Notes: generated by a model from the sequence alone, not told the origin. A DNA stretch of 64,000 bases from UBA12018 sp051656605 (GCA_051656605.1 JBOGCF010000056.1:124001-188000), one strand, 5' to 3'; positions 1 through 9,577 are shown, counted from the stretch's first letter. Made by a program: numbers and translations.

Positions 1-398
1 GCTTTGCGAAGAAGATTGCAACCTTCTTCTACTCGATATTTTTCAGAATAAACAACTCGTTTGATACCTGCTTGTATGATCAATTTAGCACATTCAATGC
101 ATGGGGCAGAAGTGACATAAATGGTAGATCCGCTGCTGCTATTTGATGATTTTGCAACTTTTGTGATTGCATTTGCTTCTGCATGCATCACATAAGGGAA
201 GGTTGCATTTGTTTCATCTTCACAATTGTTTTCAAAGCCAGAAGGGGTACCATTGTAGCCGTCTGATATGATCATTTTATCTTTAACAATCAAAGCACCT
301 ACTTGTCTTCTTTTACAATAAGAATTTTCGGCCCATATCGAAGCCATACGCAAATATCTGCGATCAAGTTCGAGTTGTTTGTGATCTTTTTCCGTCAT
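1..398 (-). CDS. Deoxycytidylate (dCMP) deaminase, 3' part outside window
   Basis: Reading the minus strand from ATG at 398 gives an open frame of 132 codons to the window edge, so the C-terminus is missing. The protein shows the zinc-dependent cytidine/deoxycytidylate deaminase signature: a HAE motif (in VMHAEANAI) with the proton-shuttling Glu, followed about 35 residues later by PCIEC, which supplies the two zinc cysteines. The early segment CKRRQVGALIV and the DGYNGTPSG loop are typical of ComEB/dCMP deaminases, which convert dCMP to dUMP for thymidylate synthesis. It starts only 9 bases after the stop of the exchanger gene upstream, so it probably lies at the end of that transcript. A related nucleoside deaminase is the main alternative. 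Confidence 0.9.
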   Translation of the reverse strand, partial: MTEKDHKQLELDRRYLRMASIWAENSYCKRRQVGALIVKDKMIISDGYNGTPSGFENNCEDETNATFPYVMHAEANAITKVAKSSNSSSGSTIYVTSAPCIECAKLIIQAGIKRVVYSEKYRVEEGCNLLRK

Positions 399-407
399 TT
401 TTTATAG

Positions 408-1409
408 TTAGAAAAGCCTATAAATATAAAAGATGTACAAACCAATAAGGATTAATCCGGATATACGCCCTAAAACACCTCCATCAAAATTGGTTAGTGC
501 TTTGAGTTTGCTTTGGTTTGAACTTTTAAATATAGAAATATTTTTATTTATTGGATAAATTAGCAGTAAAATAAGTATGCTAAACATCAACATCCAAATA
601 AAATCAGGCTTAAAGTCAGCGAAGTTAAGACCAATTGGGTGGATAGCAGATGATAGTCCAATAACACTTAAAATATTGAAAAGGTTTGATCCGATAATGT
701 TTCCAATCGAAATATCTGTTTGTTTCTTTAAAGCTGCAACAACAGAGGCTGCAAGTTCTGGGAGACTTGTGCCAAATGCAACCACTGTAACACCAATGAC
801 TTTTTGACTTACTCCGAAGCTTGTTGCAACTGTCGTAGCGCCTTTTACAAGAAGGTCGGCACCAAAAGCTAACCCAACGCATGCGCCAATAATAAAAACA
901 AAAGCTTTCCAGACAGGAAGATGTGCTGCATCTTCATCGATGTCATCACCGCCATTCGCATTGTTTTCTTTGCGACTTTTATGAATCATATAGATGGTAT
1001 ACCCCACTAAAAGGGCAAAACCCAAAAGACCTTCCCAACGTGTAATGATACCATCGTATGCTGCGATGATAAAAAGGATAGAAGCAAGAACCATTACTGG
1101 TCCATCATTTTTGATTGAAGCTTTACTAACGGGGATAGGAAGGATTAGAGCTGTAATCCCAAGTATAAGACCAATGTTTGCAATATTAGAACCAATAACG
1201 TTTCCTAAAGCAATTTCGGGATGTCCCGAAATTGCAGCGTTTGTACTTACTATTAGTTCCGGAGCCGAAGTTCCAAATGCAATGACAGTCATACCAATCA
1301 CAAGAGGAGAGATGTTAAGCTTTGAAGCTAAACCAACTCCTCCTTTTACTAAATAATCGGCACTAAATAAAAGCAGTAATAAACCTGCTATTAGTTGAAC
1401 GTATTCCAT
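408..1409 (-). CDS. Calcium/sodium antiporter, CaCA family (YrbG-like)
   Basis: A 333-residue integral membrane protein with about ten hydrophobic segments. It contains the two inverted alpha-repeats that define cation/Ca2+ exchangers: GTSAPEL with GNVIGSNIANIGLILG in the first half, and GTSLPEL with GNIIGSNLFNILSVIG in the second. The Glu and Asn residues in these repeats line the ion-binding site. A short hydrophilic acidic loop (about residues 146-162, GGDDIDEDAA) separates the halves. The family exchanges Na+ or H+ for Ca2+ across the inner membrane. The gene begins 12 bases after the stop of the M3 peptidase and ends 9 bases before the deaminase, so the three are likely co-transcribed. 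The cation actually carried cannot be told from sequence. Confidence 0.93.
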   Translation of the reverse strand: MEYVQLIAGLLLLLFSADYLVKGGVGLASKLNISPLVIGMTVIAFGTSAPELIVSTNAAISGHPEIALGNVIGSNIANIGLILGITALILPIPVSKASIKNDGPVMVLASILFIIAAYDGIITRWEGLLGFALLVGYTIYMIHKSRKENNANGGDDIDEDAAHLPVWKAFVFIIGACVGLAFGADLLVKGATTVATSFGVSQKVIGVTVVAFGTSLPELAASVVAALKKQTDISIGNIIGSNLFNILSVIGLSSAIHPIGLNFADFKPDFIWMLMFSILILLLIYPINKNISIFKSSNQSKLKALTNFDGGVLGRISGLILIGLYIFYIYRLF

Positions 1410-1421
1410 TGTATTTATTTC

Positions 1422-3515
1422 TTATCGAGTGATTCCATTGCTTTTTAATAAAGCATCAATGGTAGGTTTTTGGCCTCTAAAGCGGATGTAAAGTTCCATT
1501 GGATCTTCTGTACCTCCTTTAGAAAGAATGTTCTCATAAAATGATTTAGCAGTCTCCTTGTTGAAGATTCCTGTTTCTGTAAATGCAGCAAAAGCATCTG
1601 CATCAAGTACTTCTGCCCATTTGTATCCGTAATATCCGGCAGCATAACCACCAGAAAAGATGTGTCCAAAGTTTGCACTCATCAACGTGTTTTCAACAGA
1701 TGGCAGAATTTGAGCTTTATTCCAAGCTGTTTGCTCAAAAGCTGTAACATCACCGTCGAAAGGTGTGTCGATCGTATGCCAGCTCATGTCTAGCAGACCG
1801 AAGCTTAATTGGCGTAGACATTGATAACCCATATTAAAGTTTGCCGCATCAATTAACTTCTGTACGAGTTCTTGAGGGATTTTCTCTCCTGTTTGATAAT
1901 GCACTGCGAATTTATCTAGGAATTCCTTCTCTGTAAGCCAGTTTTCCATAATCTGAGATGGTAACTCCACAAAGTCACGGTATACAGATGTACCAGATAA
2001 ACTTTCGTATGTTACATCAGAAAGCATGCCATGTAATGCATGTCCAAACTCATGTAAGAATGTATTAACTTCATCAAATGAAAGTAGTGATGGAGTTGTT
2101 TCTGTTGGAGGCGTGAAATTCATTACGATTGAAACATGAGGACGAGAATCCTTACCATCTTTCTTATACTGACCTTTGAATTCAGTCATCCATGCACCGG
2201 CACGTTTTGATGCTCGTGGATGGAAGTCTGTATAAAGCACTGCAACAAATTTACCATTTGCGTCGAATACTTCATATGCTTCAGCTTCCTTGTTAAATAC
2301 TGGTATCTTAGTATTCTTTTTGAAAGTAATACCATATAATTCGGTTGCAAGTCCAAATACCCCTTTCTTTACGTTTTCTAGTTCAAAGTATGGACGAGTC
2401 ATTTCGTCATTGACATTAAACTTTACGTTTTTAAGTTTTTCTGAGTAATAACTCCAATCCCAAGGCATCAACTGGATATACTCTTTATTATATGCAGCAG
2501 CAAAACCTTGTACTTCGCTAAGCTCATTTTGTGCGTAAGGTTTGTATGCATCTAAAAGTTCATTTAGAAGGCTGTATACATTTTCCTCATTTTGAGCCAT
2601 ACGTTTGCGAAGCGTGTAGTTTGCATAATTTGGATATCCCATCAAACGCGCTATCTCAAGACGTGTGTTTGCTATCTTTCGAATGATCTCTTTATTGTCG
2701 AGCTCATCACCTTTGATACAACGGCTATTTGACGCTAAGTACATTTCTTTACGAAGGTCTCTGTTGTCGGCATACGTCATAAAAGGAATGTAACTTGGGG
2801 CAGATAAATCAAATAGATATCCATCTTTTCCTTTGTTCTTTGCGCGAGTTGCAGCAGCCTCTTTTACACTTTCCGGTAACCCCGAAAGAAGAGCTTCATC
2901 TGTAATAACCTTCTCAAACTTATTAGTTTCCTTCAATGCATTTTGTCCAAAAGTAAGGGATAACATGCTCAAGTCAGCGTTCAATTGGCGATACTTCTCT
3001 TTGTCTTCTGCAGAAAGATTAGCGCCACGATTGCAAAATGCATCGTACGTGTTTTGAAGTAACTTTTCTTGCTCTAAATTAAGATTTAGATTGTCTTTGT
3101 TATCATAAATAGATTTTACTCGAGCAAAAAGCTTCTCGTTAAGAAAGATGTTACTTGAGCTTTCTGATAACTTAGGAGAGATGCGCTGTGAGATCTCCAT
3201 CATCTCATCATTGCTATCCGTACTAAGTATATTGAAGAAAACATTCGACACTTTGGTCAACAGTTCGCCTGCATTCTCCAATGCAACGATTGTATTGTCG
3301 AAAGTTGCAGGTTTTGGATTGTTTGCAATCGCTTCAATTTCTTTTTTCTGCTCATCGAGCCCTTGATCAAAAGCGGGTTCGTAATGCTCTATTTTTATTT
3401 TATCAAATGGAACTGTTTCGTGCGGGGTTTTATATTTCCCGAAAAAAGGATTTTTTGCTGTCATGCCAGTAACTATACTACTTAATAAAAGAACGTTTAA
3501 AAAGAATTTTCTCAT
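1422..3515 (-). CDS. dcp: Secreted M3-family zinc metallopeptidase (peptidyl-dipeptidase Dcp-like)
   Basis: A 697-residue protein with an N-terminal signal peptide (about residues 1-20, MRKFFLNVLLLSSIVTGMTA), so it acts outside the cytoplasm. The zinc site HEFGH begins at H488 (HEFGHALHG), the hallmark of M3 (thimet/oligopeptidase) enzymes; the length matches the Dcp branch (about 680-720 residues). Dcp enzymes remove dipeptides from the C-terminus of oligopeptides, which fits peptide feeding by Bacteroidales. The start chosen places the signal peptide at the extreme N-terminus. It heads a three-gene minus-strand transcript with the Na/Ca exchanger and dCMP deaminase, which have no obvious functional link. 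An oligopeptidase A-like activity is the alternative. Confidence 0.93.
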   Translation of the reverse strand: MRKFFLNVLLLSSIVTGMTAKNPFFGKYKTPHETVPFDKIKIEHYEPAFDQGLDEQKKEIEAIANNPKPATFDNTIVALENAGELLTKVSNVFFNILSTDSNDEMMEISQRISPKLSESSSNIFLNEKLFARVKSIYDNKDNLNLNLEQEKLLQNTYDAFCNRGANLSAEDKEKYRQLNADLSMLSLTFGQNALKETNKFEKVITDEALLSGLPESVKEAAATRAKNKGKDGYLFDLSAPSYIPFMTYADNRDLRKEMYLASNSRCIKGDELDNKEIIRKIANTRLEIARLMGYPNYANYTLRKRMAQNEENVYSLLNELLDAYKPYAQNELSEVQGFAAAYNKEYIQLMPWDWSYYSEKLKNVKFNVNDEMTRPYFELENVKKGVFGLATELYGITFKKNTKIPVFNKEAEAYEVFDANGKFVAVLYTDFHPRASKRAGAWMTEFKGQYKKDGKDSRPHVSIVMNFTPPTETTPSLLSFDEVNTFLHEFGHALHGMLSDVTYESLSGTSVYRDFVELPSQIMENWLTEKEFLDKFAVHYQTGEKIPQELVQKLIDAANFNMGYQCLRQLSFGLLDMSWHTIDTPFDGDVTAFEQTAWNKAQILPSVENTLMSANFGHIFSGGYAAGYYGYKWAEVLDADAFAAFTETGIFNKETAKSFYENILSKGGTEDPMELYIRFRGQKPTIDALLKSNGITR

Positions 3516-3890
3516 GAATCAAATATTTGGTATCCATAAATCGAATACAAATATCTTAAATCATTTTTATAAAACCGCTTTTATTTAATTGCACTTTGTT
3601 ATCCATTTGCTTTTTTTATTTATGATACATCCGTAAATGTAAGTTTTGCATATTTCACGTAGATAAGAAAGTATTAAACAAGAAAGCTCTTATGCCTATT
3701 GTAAATGTAAAAAGTCCCTTTTTGTTTATTTGATGGCCTCTTTTTATAACTAAATGCAAGATGTAAGTGTTAAATCAATGAATACAACTTCTTTTAGTGT
3801 GTTTGTTGCTTTGTATTATTATTATTGTTTAATACATTTGAAGTAATTAATAAAAAATTAAAAAACCATTTGTCGTAAATAATTTGATTA
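3516..3890. other. Divergent intergenic region
   Basis: This 375-base AT-rich gap separates the minus-strand peptidase gene from the plus-strand glycogen cluster. The right side holds a good plus-strand promoter (listed separately at 3810-3840). On the left, the minus-strand sequence upstream of the peptidase has only near-matches to the -7 box (GATATTTG). No open reading frame with coding character, RNA gene or clear repeat is visible in the middle. Confidence 0.6.
3810..3840 (+). promoter_or_regulatory. Bacteroidota-type promoter for glycogen cluster
   Basis: A -33 box TTTG (3810-3813) and a -7 box TACATTTG (3833-3840) are separated by 19 bp, an exact fit to the Bacteroidota primary sigma consensus. 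Transcription would start near 3848, giving a leader of roughly 43 bases before the ATG at 3891. Confidence 0.75.
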
Positions 3891-5834
3891 ATGAGTTATC
3901 TTAAATTCGACAGAACGTTGATGATTAATCTTTCTGAGTCCCTTACTCGGGAAGTTTTAAGAACTAATCGAAAAGGTGCTTATCACTGCACATCAATTGT
4001 TGACTGTAATACGCGTAAATATCATGGTTTGTTGGTAATGCCTGTGAATAATCTAGGCAAAGACAATCATGTGTTGTTGTCATCACTTGATGAAACGGTG
4101 ATACAACACGGAGCTGAGTTTAATTTAGGCTTGCATAAGTATGCCGGAGAAAACTATAGCCCCAAAGGTCATAAATACATTCGAGAGTTCAATTGTGATA
4201 TTGTTCCCCGCACCATCTATAGAGTTGGAGGTGTAATCTTGGCCAAAGAAAAAATATTTTCATTGTTCGAAAACCGAATATTGATAAAATACACATTACT
4301 AGAAGCGCATTCGCCTACAACATTGCGTTTTAGACCATTTTTGGCCTTTAGAAGTGTAAAAACACTTTCGTATGCAAACGACTATGTGAATAAATCAATA
4401 GAACCAGTTGAAAACGGTATAAAAACCTGTATGTACGAGGGGTATCCTGATTTGTATATGCAGTTTAGTAAGAAAGCAAATTTTGTTTTCACTCCCGATT
4501 GGTATTATGGAGTTGAGTATCCAAAGGAACAAGAACGAGGATATCCTTATCAAGAAGATTTGTATGTTCCGGGTTATTTTGAGGTTCCAATTAAAAAAGG
4601 AGAAAGTGTAATCTTCTCTGCTGGAGATGAAGTTGCAAAACCACGTCGTTTACGATTCATGTTTGATTCGGAGGCACACAATAGAACACCACGTTCCAAC
4701 TTCTTTAATTGCTTAAAGAATGCTGCGCAACAATTCTATTTCAGATTAAAAGAAACAGATGCTTACATTCTTGCCGGTTATCCATGGTTTGGTGTTCGTG
4801 CACGCGATTTATTTGTTTCGCTTCCAGGCTGCACCCTTTGTTTAGACGATTCGATGCGTTATCATAAAATAATGGCATCAGCGATTCCGGCACTTCGCAA
4901 CTTTATGGAAACAGGAGATATGGATCCGGTAATTGAAGAGATAGATGATCCCGACGTATTGCTTTGGGCTATTTGGGCCATTCAGCAATACGCAAAGAAT
5001 CAAGGCTGGGAAAAGTGTATTCAATTGTATGGAGACTTTGTTGAAGAAGCCATTCGATATATCCGCGAGCAAAAGCATCCGTTGATGCGAGAGCAAGACA
5101 ATGGGCTATTATATGTGAGAGCAGAAAATAGGGCTTGCACATGGATGAACTCTACGGTCAATGGAACTCCGGTCGTAAAACGTTGCGGTTGTATTGTAGA
5201 GATAAATGCTTTGTGGTATAATGCTCTAGGTTTTTACAAAGACTTATTGATTCATCGAGATGGAGCAGACACCTCGGTTATTGAAGGCCTGATGGATATC
5301 GTTAAAGCATCCTTTAAAAGTACATTTATCAATCAATATGGATATTTGTTTGACTCGGTTGATGGTAATATCGTTGATTGGAGTGTAAGACCGAACATGG
5401 TTTTTGCTATTGCTTTAGACTATTCACCACTCAATCGTCATGAAAAGCGAACTGTTCTGGATTACATAACGAAAGAACTTCTCACTCCGAAGGGATTAAG
5501 ATCCTTAAGTCCGAAAAGCGAAGGATACAACCCTTATTATGTAGGAGCTCAAGTTGAAAGAGATTTAGCTTACCATCAAGGAACAGCTTGGCCATGGTTG
5601 TATGGTTTCTATCTCGAAGCATACATCAATGTATTTGGTCAGAGCGGAGTATCATTTGTAGAGCGAATGCTTATTGGTCTCGAAGAAGAAATGCAGTTGC
5701 ACTGTGTAGGAACACTATCTGAAGTATTTGACGGTAACCCTCCGTTTGCAGGACGCGGTGCAATCTCTTTTGCTATGAATGTCGCTTCAATACTACGTGT
5801 ATTGGATTATCTCAAGAAATGTAATCTCGAATAA
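3891..5834 (+). CDS. Glycogen debranching enzyme (amylo-alpha-1,6-glucosidase family, GH133-like)
   Basis: A 647-residue cytoplasmic protein without signal peptide. The N-terminal third (about 15-230) resembles the beta-rich domain of bacterial/archaeal debranching enzymes, including the early segment REVLRTNRKGAYHCTS and TRKYHGLLV. The C-terminal (alpha/alpha)6 catalytic part has WLYGFYLEAY, DSVDGNIVDWSVRPNMVFA and YHQGTAWPWLYG, the last a signature of this family. It would hydrolyse alpha-1,6 branch points of glycogen-like glucan. It leads a tight plus-strand operon (14-base gaps) with a GT4 glycosyltransferase and a GH57 protein, a trio conserved in Bacteroidales, supporting a role in storage glucan metabolism. 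Confidence 0.92.
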   Translation: MSYLKFDRTLMINLSESLTREVLRTNRKGAYHCTSIVDCNTRKYHGLLVMPVNNLGKDNHVLLSSLDETVIQHGAEFNLGLHKYAGENYSPKGHKYIREFNCDIVPRTIYRVGGVILAKEKIFSLFENRILIKYTLLEAHSPTTLRFRPFLAFRSVKTLSYANDYVNKSIEPVENGIKTCMYEGYPDLYMQFSKKANFVFTPDWYYGVEYPKEQERGYPYQEDLYVPGYFEVPIKKGESVIFSAGDEVAKPRRLRFMFDSEAHNRTPRSNFFNCLKNAAQQFYFRLKETDAYILAGYPWFGVRARDLFVSLPGCTLCLDDSMRYHKIMASAIPALRNFMETGDMDPVIEEIDDPDVLLWAIWAIQQYAKNQGWEKCIQLYGDFVEEAIRYIREQKHPLMREQDNGLLYVRAENRACTWMNSTVNGTPVVKRCGCIVEINALWYNALGFYKDLLIHRDGADTSVIEGLMDIVKASFKSTFINQYGYLFDSVDGNIVDWSVRPNMVFAIALDYSPLNRHEKRTVLDYITKELLTPKGLRSLSPKSEGYNPYYVGAQVERDLAYHQGTAWPWLYGFYLEAYINVFGQSGVSFVERMLIGLEEEMQLHCVGTLSEVFDGNPPFAGRGAISFAMNVASILRVLDYLKKCNLE

Positions 5835-5848
5835 AAGAAGTAAATGTT

Positions 5849-7117
5849 ATGAAAGCTTTAATGTTTGGCTGGGAGTTTCCGCCACATATATTAGGCGGGC
5901 TTGGAACAGCCAGTTATGGACTAACCAAAGGAATGGCAAAGCAGGATGATATGGAAATCCGTTTTGTGATACCTAAACCTTGGGGAGACGAAGACAAAAG
6001 CTTCTTGAATATACTTGGGGCATGTAATACTCCAATTGTATGGAAGGATGTTGATTATGACTATGTAGCCCATAGATTGGGTAAATATATGGATCCGGAA
6101 GAATACTTCAAGTTGAGAGAGCATATTTACGCTGACTTCTCATACCGTTATACCAATGATCTTGGATGTATCGAGTTCTCGGGTAGATACCCTGATAACT
6201 TACTTGAAGAAATCAATAATTACTCAATTGTAGCCGGAGTAATTGCACGAACGTACGACTGTGATGTGATTCACTCACATGACTGGCTTACATATCCTGC
6301 GGGTATTCATGCCAAGAAGGTAACAGGAAAGCCATTAGTGGTGCATGTGCATGCTACAGACTTTGACCGAAGCCGAGGAAATGTGAATCCAACAGTTTAC
6401 GGAATAGAGAAAGATGGAATGGATAATGCCGATCATATTATTACAGTTAGTGATCTTACCCGTCGCACTGTAATTGAAAAGTACCATCAAGATCCCTCAA
6501 AAGTAACCACCGTACACAACGCAGTAGAACCAATGAGTCCTGAAATGCTCGCCATAGAGTCAAAGAAAGGAACAAAAGATAAAGTGATTACGTTTCTTGG
6601 GCGTATCACAATGCAAAAAGGGCCAGAATACTTTGTCGAAGCCGCAGCAAAGGTGCTTCAAAAAGCAGAGAATGTTCGTTTTGTTATGGCCGGAAGCGGA
6701 GATATGATGGATAAAATGATACAGTTGGCGGCAAAGCGAAATATTTCTGATAAGTTTCATTTTACCGGATTTCTAAAAGGGAAGCAAGTATATGAAATGC
6801 TGAAAAGTAGCGACGTTTATGTAATGCCTTCGGTATCCGAGCCATTTGGTATTTCACCACTTGAGGCAATGCAATGCGGTATCCCAACCATCATTTCAAA
6901 GCAGTCGGGGTGCGCAGAGATTCTAGACCATGCAATCAAAGTCGACTATTGGGATATTGAAGCCATGGCCGATGCAATGTATTCGATTATCACTTATCCT
7001 GCAATGGCTCAATTCTTGCAAGATGAAGGAAAACGAGAAGTCGACGAAATTAAATGGGAGTATGCAGGAATGAAAGTGCGTGCGATCTATGATAAAATCA
7101 TCAAATCAAGAGTATAG
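5849..7117 (+). CDS. GT4-family glycosyltransferase (glycogen synthase-like)
   Basis: A 422-residue soluble GT-B fold protein. The N-terminal domain starts with FGWEFPPHILGGLGTASYGL, the glycine-rich acceptor/donor loop common to glycogen/starch synthase-like enzymes; the C-terminal domain has FLGRITMQKGPEYFVEAA and SEPFGISPLEAMQCGIPTI, the E-x7-E nucleotide-sugar site. Within the operon, between a debranching enzyme and a GH57 protein, it is the likely chain-elongating enzyme that transfers glucose from ADP- or UDP-glucose onto alpha-glucan. At 422 residues it is shorter than classical GlgA (about 475) and belongs to the GT4 rather than GT5 style, so the donor sugar is not certain. Confidence 0.88.
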   Translation: MKALMFGWEFPPHILGGLGTASYGLTKGMAKQDDMEIRFVIPKPWGDEDKSFLNILGACNTPIVWKDVDYDYVAHRLGKYMDPEEYFKLREHIYADFSYRYTNDLGCIEFSGRYPDNLLEEINNYSIVAGVIARTYDCDVIHSHDWLTYPAGIHAKKVTGKPLVVHVHATDFDRSRGNVNPTVYGIEKDGMDNADHIITVSDLTRRTVIEKYHQDPSKVTTVHNAVEPMSPEMLAIESKKGTKDKVITFLGRITMQKGPEYFVEAAAKVLQKAENVRFVMAGSGDMMDKMIQLAAKRNISDKFHFTGFLKGKQVYEMLKSSDVYVMPSVSEPFGISPLEAMQCGIPTIISKQSGCAEILDHAIKVDYWDIEAMADAMYSIITYPAMAQFLQDEGKREVDEIKWEYAGMKVRAIYDKIIKSRV

Positions 7118-7131
7118 AAAGAATAGATATT

Positions 7132-8430
7132 ATGAAGACAATTTGTTTTTATTTCCAGATACATCAACCTTTTCGATTGAAGAGATATAGATTCTTTGAT
7201 ATTGGAAACGACCACTACTATTATGACGATTTTAGCAATGAAGATGTGATACGTCGCATTGCCGAAAGTTGTTATCTTCCGGCGAATCAGTTGATGCTTG
7301 AAATGATTCAAGCAAGTGACAAGCAATTTAAAGTAGCTTATTCAATATCAGGGTTGGCTTTGGAGCAATTAGAGATTTATGTTCCTGAGGTGATTGATAG
7401 CTTTAAAGAGCTTGCAAAAACAGGATGTGTAGAATTCTTGTCAGAGACATATGCACATTCATTGTCATCACTTGTAGATGTAGAGGAATTTAAACTGCAA
7501 GTAGAAGCTCATAGCAAAAAGATAGAATCCTTGTTTGGGAAGAAGCCTCGTGTATTTAGAAACACAGAGCTTATTTATGATGACGACATAGCCTTACTTC
7601 TGAATGAGATGGGTTATCGAGGAGTTATAACCGAAGGGGCAAAGCACATACTGGGATGGAAGAGTCCTAATTATGTATACGCATCATCGGTAGTTCCGAA
7701 GTTGCATTTGTTGATGAGGAATCCGCGATTCTGCGAAGACTTGTCGGCACGTTTCGGCAATTACAATTGGAGTGAGTATCCGCTTACCGCAGACAAATAC
7801 ATGTCATGGATTGCCAATACTCCACAGGAAGAAGAGGTAATCAATCTGTTTATGAACTATGAAACGTTGGGTTCATTACAGCCTGCCGAGACTGGAATCT
7901 TTGATTTCTTCAGAGCACTTCCTCGTTACGCAGAACAATATGATATAAAATTTGCAACTCCGTCGGAGGTATTTGCAAGCCATAAACCGGTAGGACATCT
8001 TTCGGCAGCATATCCGATTTCATGGGTTGATGAAGAACGCGATACGAGCTCATGGATGGGAAATATCCTGCAACAAGAGGCATTCCGCAAACTATATGAG
8101 ATTGGCGAGCGTGTACGTTTGTGCAACGATCGTCGTATCAAACAAGACTGGTTGTATTTGCAAAGCAGTGATCACTTCTATTATATGAATACAAAACTAT
8201 TGAAAGATCCATTTGGCCGTGCTTTTAGTCCGTACGATACACCATACGATGCTTTCAATAATTATATGAACATACTATCCGACTTTATAACGAGAGTTGA
8301 TGCCCAATACCCATCAACCATTGAAAACGAAGAGCTAAACTCTTTGCTTACAACAATACGTAATCAAGGTCAGGAGATTGAGCGTTTGAGAAATGAAATG
8401 ACAAAACTTCGCAAGCGTAGTGTGAAGTAA
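7132..8430 (+). CDS. GH57 alpha-amylase-like protein with altered catalytic acid
   Basis: A 432-residue cytoplasmic protein opening with the GH57 motif 1 (FYFQIHQPFRL). The nucleophile motif is intact: E146 in FRNTELIYDDD. The motif that normally supplies the catalytic Asp (DYETFGEH in alpha-amylase-type members) reads NYETLGSLQ, so the Asp is N242 and the following Phe and His are also changed. The last 35 residues form a short coiled coil (LLTTIRNQGQEIERLRNEM). It is the last gene of the alpha-glucan operon, 14 bases after the glycosyltransferase. The family hydrolyses or transfers alpha-glucans, but this copy may be inactive or have a binding or regulatory role. A hairpin terminator follows. 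Confidence 0.88.
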   Translation: MKTICFYFQIHQPFRLKRYRFFDIGNDHYYYDDFSNEDVIRRIAESCYLPANQLMLEMIQASDKQFKVAYSISGLALEQLEIYVPEVIDSFKELAKTGCVEFLSETYAHSLSSLVDVEEFKLQVEAHSKKIESLFGKKPRVFRNTELIYDDDIALLLNEMGYRGVITEGAKHILGWKSPNYVYASSVVPKLHLLMRNPRFCEDLSARFGNYNWSEYPLTADKYMSWIANTPQEEEVINLFMNYETLGSLQPAETGIFDFFRALPRYAEQYDIKFATPSEVFASHKPVGHLSAAYPISWVDEERDTSSWMGNILQQEAFRKLYEIGERVRLCNDRRIKQDWLYLQSSDHFYYMNTKLLKDPFGRAFSPYDTPYDAFNNYMNILSDFITRVDAQYPSTIENEELNSLLTTIRNQGQEIERLRNEMTKLRKRSVK

Positions 8431-8458
8431 GATAATTATCTGTTTATATTGTTATGAA

Positions 8459-8520
8459 AGAATCCTTGTGCTCGGGTTTGTTCTATGCTTAGAACTCTCC
8501 AGACAAGGATTCTTTTGTTT
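8459..8520 (+). terminator. Terminator of glycogen operon
   Basis: Arms GAATCCTTGT (8460-8469) and ACAAGGATTC (8503-8512) pair perfectly, enclose a second small hairpin (GTTCT/AGAAC), and are followed by TTTTG. It separates the glycogen operon from the esterase gene. Confidence 0.75.
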
Positions 8521-8542
8521 CCAAAGGTGTTGAAATTATATT

Positions 8543-9415
8543 ATGAAAAAATACATACTGATGTTCGGTTTTATATCCATGTCGATGTTTGCCATGGCTC
8601 AAGGAAGAGTGGTAAACTTATTTCCTCAAGGAGCACCTAATGAGACAACTGTTTTGGTAGAAGGCGGTTCGAGTCAAGGAGCAAAAGTAGGAGGGCAATC
8701 TGTGTTGCGTGTAGAGAATGTTTCCAGTCCTCAAATAGCCATTTATCCGGCGAAGAATAAATCGGAAAAGAATCCCGTCATGTTGATCTGTCCCGGTGGT
8801 GGATATAATATCTTGGCATACGATTTGGAAGGAACAGAGGTTGCAGAATGGCTTAACACGTTAGGCTTTACGGCTGTACTTTTGAAGTATCGAGTACCCC
8901 GACGCGAAGGCAGACTCAAACACGAAGCTGCACTCGAAGACGTACACGAAGCAATAGGTTACATTCGAAAGAACGCCTCCATGCTCCATGTCGATCCCGA
9001 CAAGTTGGGAATCATGGGGTTTTCGGCCGGAGCACACCTCAGTGTTATGGCTTCTAACGCATGGCAAGCCAAAGGTGATTCGTTATTGAAACCCAATTAT
9101 TGCCTCCTTGTATATCCGGCCTATTTAAACGACGAAGCAAATGCACTTCAATTAGCATCCGAAATCAATGTTTCGACCAATACGCCTCCAACCATGTTGG
9201 TGCAAACGCAAGACGACACCAACTTTATCGATAGCAGTTTGGCCTATTACTATGCATTGAAGCAGCAAAACGTTCCGGTCCAAATGCATCTTTATCCCAA
9301 GGGCGGGCATGGTTATGGTTTACGCAATACGGGAGCAGCAGTAAATGAGTGGCCCGATCGCGCAGCTTCATGGTTCAAAGAAATAGGAGTCTTCTCAGCA
9401 GCATCACCAGAATAG
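8543..9415 (+). CDS. Secreted alpha/beta-hydrolase esterase (acetyl-xylan/sugar esterase type)
   Basis: A 290-residue protein with signal peptide (MKKYILMFGFISMSMFAMAQ, cleavage near residue 20). It has the alpha/beta-hydrolase layout: oxyanion loop CPGGGYN, nucleophile elbow GFSAGAHL (GxSxG), an acidic residue in QTQDDTNF and the catalytic His in GGHGYG near the C-terminus. This set matches the BD-FAE/acetyl-esterase group that deacetylates hemicellulose or related glycans. It appears to be a single-gene transcription unit lying between the glycogen operon terminator and tmRNA. The exact ester substrate cannot be assigned; a lipase or peptidase-like member of COG0657 is possible but less likely. 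Confidence 0.87.
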   Translation: MKKYILMFGFISMSMFAMAQGRVVNLFPQGAPNETTVLVEGGSSQGAKVGGQSVLRVENVSSPQIAIYPAKNKSEKNPVMLICPGGGYNILAYDLEGTEVAEWLNTLGFTAVLLKYRVPRREGRLKHEAALEDVHEAIGYIRKNASMLHVDPDKLGIMGFSAGAHLSVMASNAWQAKGDSLLKPNYCLLVYPAYLNDEANALQLASEINVSTNTPPTMLVQTQDDTNFIDSSLAYYYALKQQNVPVQMHLYPKGGHGYGLRNTGAAVNEWPDRAASWFKEIGVFSAASPE

Positions 9416-9480
9416 ACAATGCGTCAATAAGAGCTTCAGGCACTTTTGTTGCCCCTTCTTTTTGTTAATAAATAGAATTG

Positions 9481-9520
9481 GAGTGTATTAAACGTTATTT
9501 TTAGTAGAATACACTCTCTT
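9481..9520 (+). terminator. Terminator after esterase gene
   Basis: GAGTGTATT (9481-9489) pairs with AATACACTC (9508-9516), followed by a T-rich TCTTTCT. It lies about 65 bases after the esterase stop and before the tmRNA promoter. Confidence 0.6.
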
Positions 9521-9547
9521 TCTACAATAAAAAAAGACGGAAGACTG

Positions 9548-9577
9548 TTTGATACATAGAAATTGTTTGTAAATTTG
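9548..9577 (+). promoter_or_regulatory. tmRNA promoter
   Basis: TTTG (9548-9551) and TAAATTTG (9570-9577) are spaced by 18 bp, matching the Bacteroidota -33/-7 consensus. The mature 5' end of tmRNA begins 13 bases after the -7 box; a few leader bases would be removed by RNase P. Confidence 0.75.
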
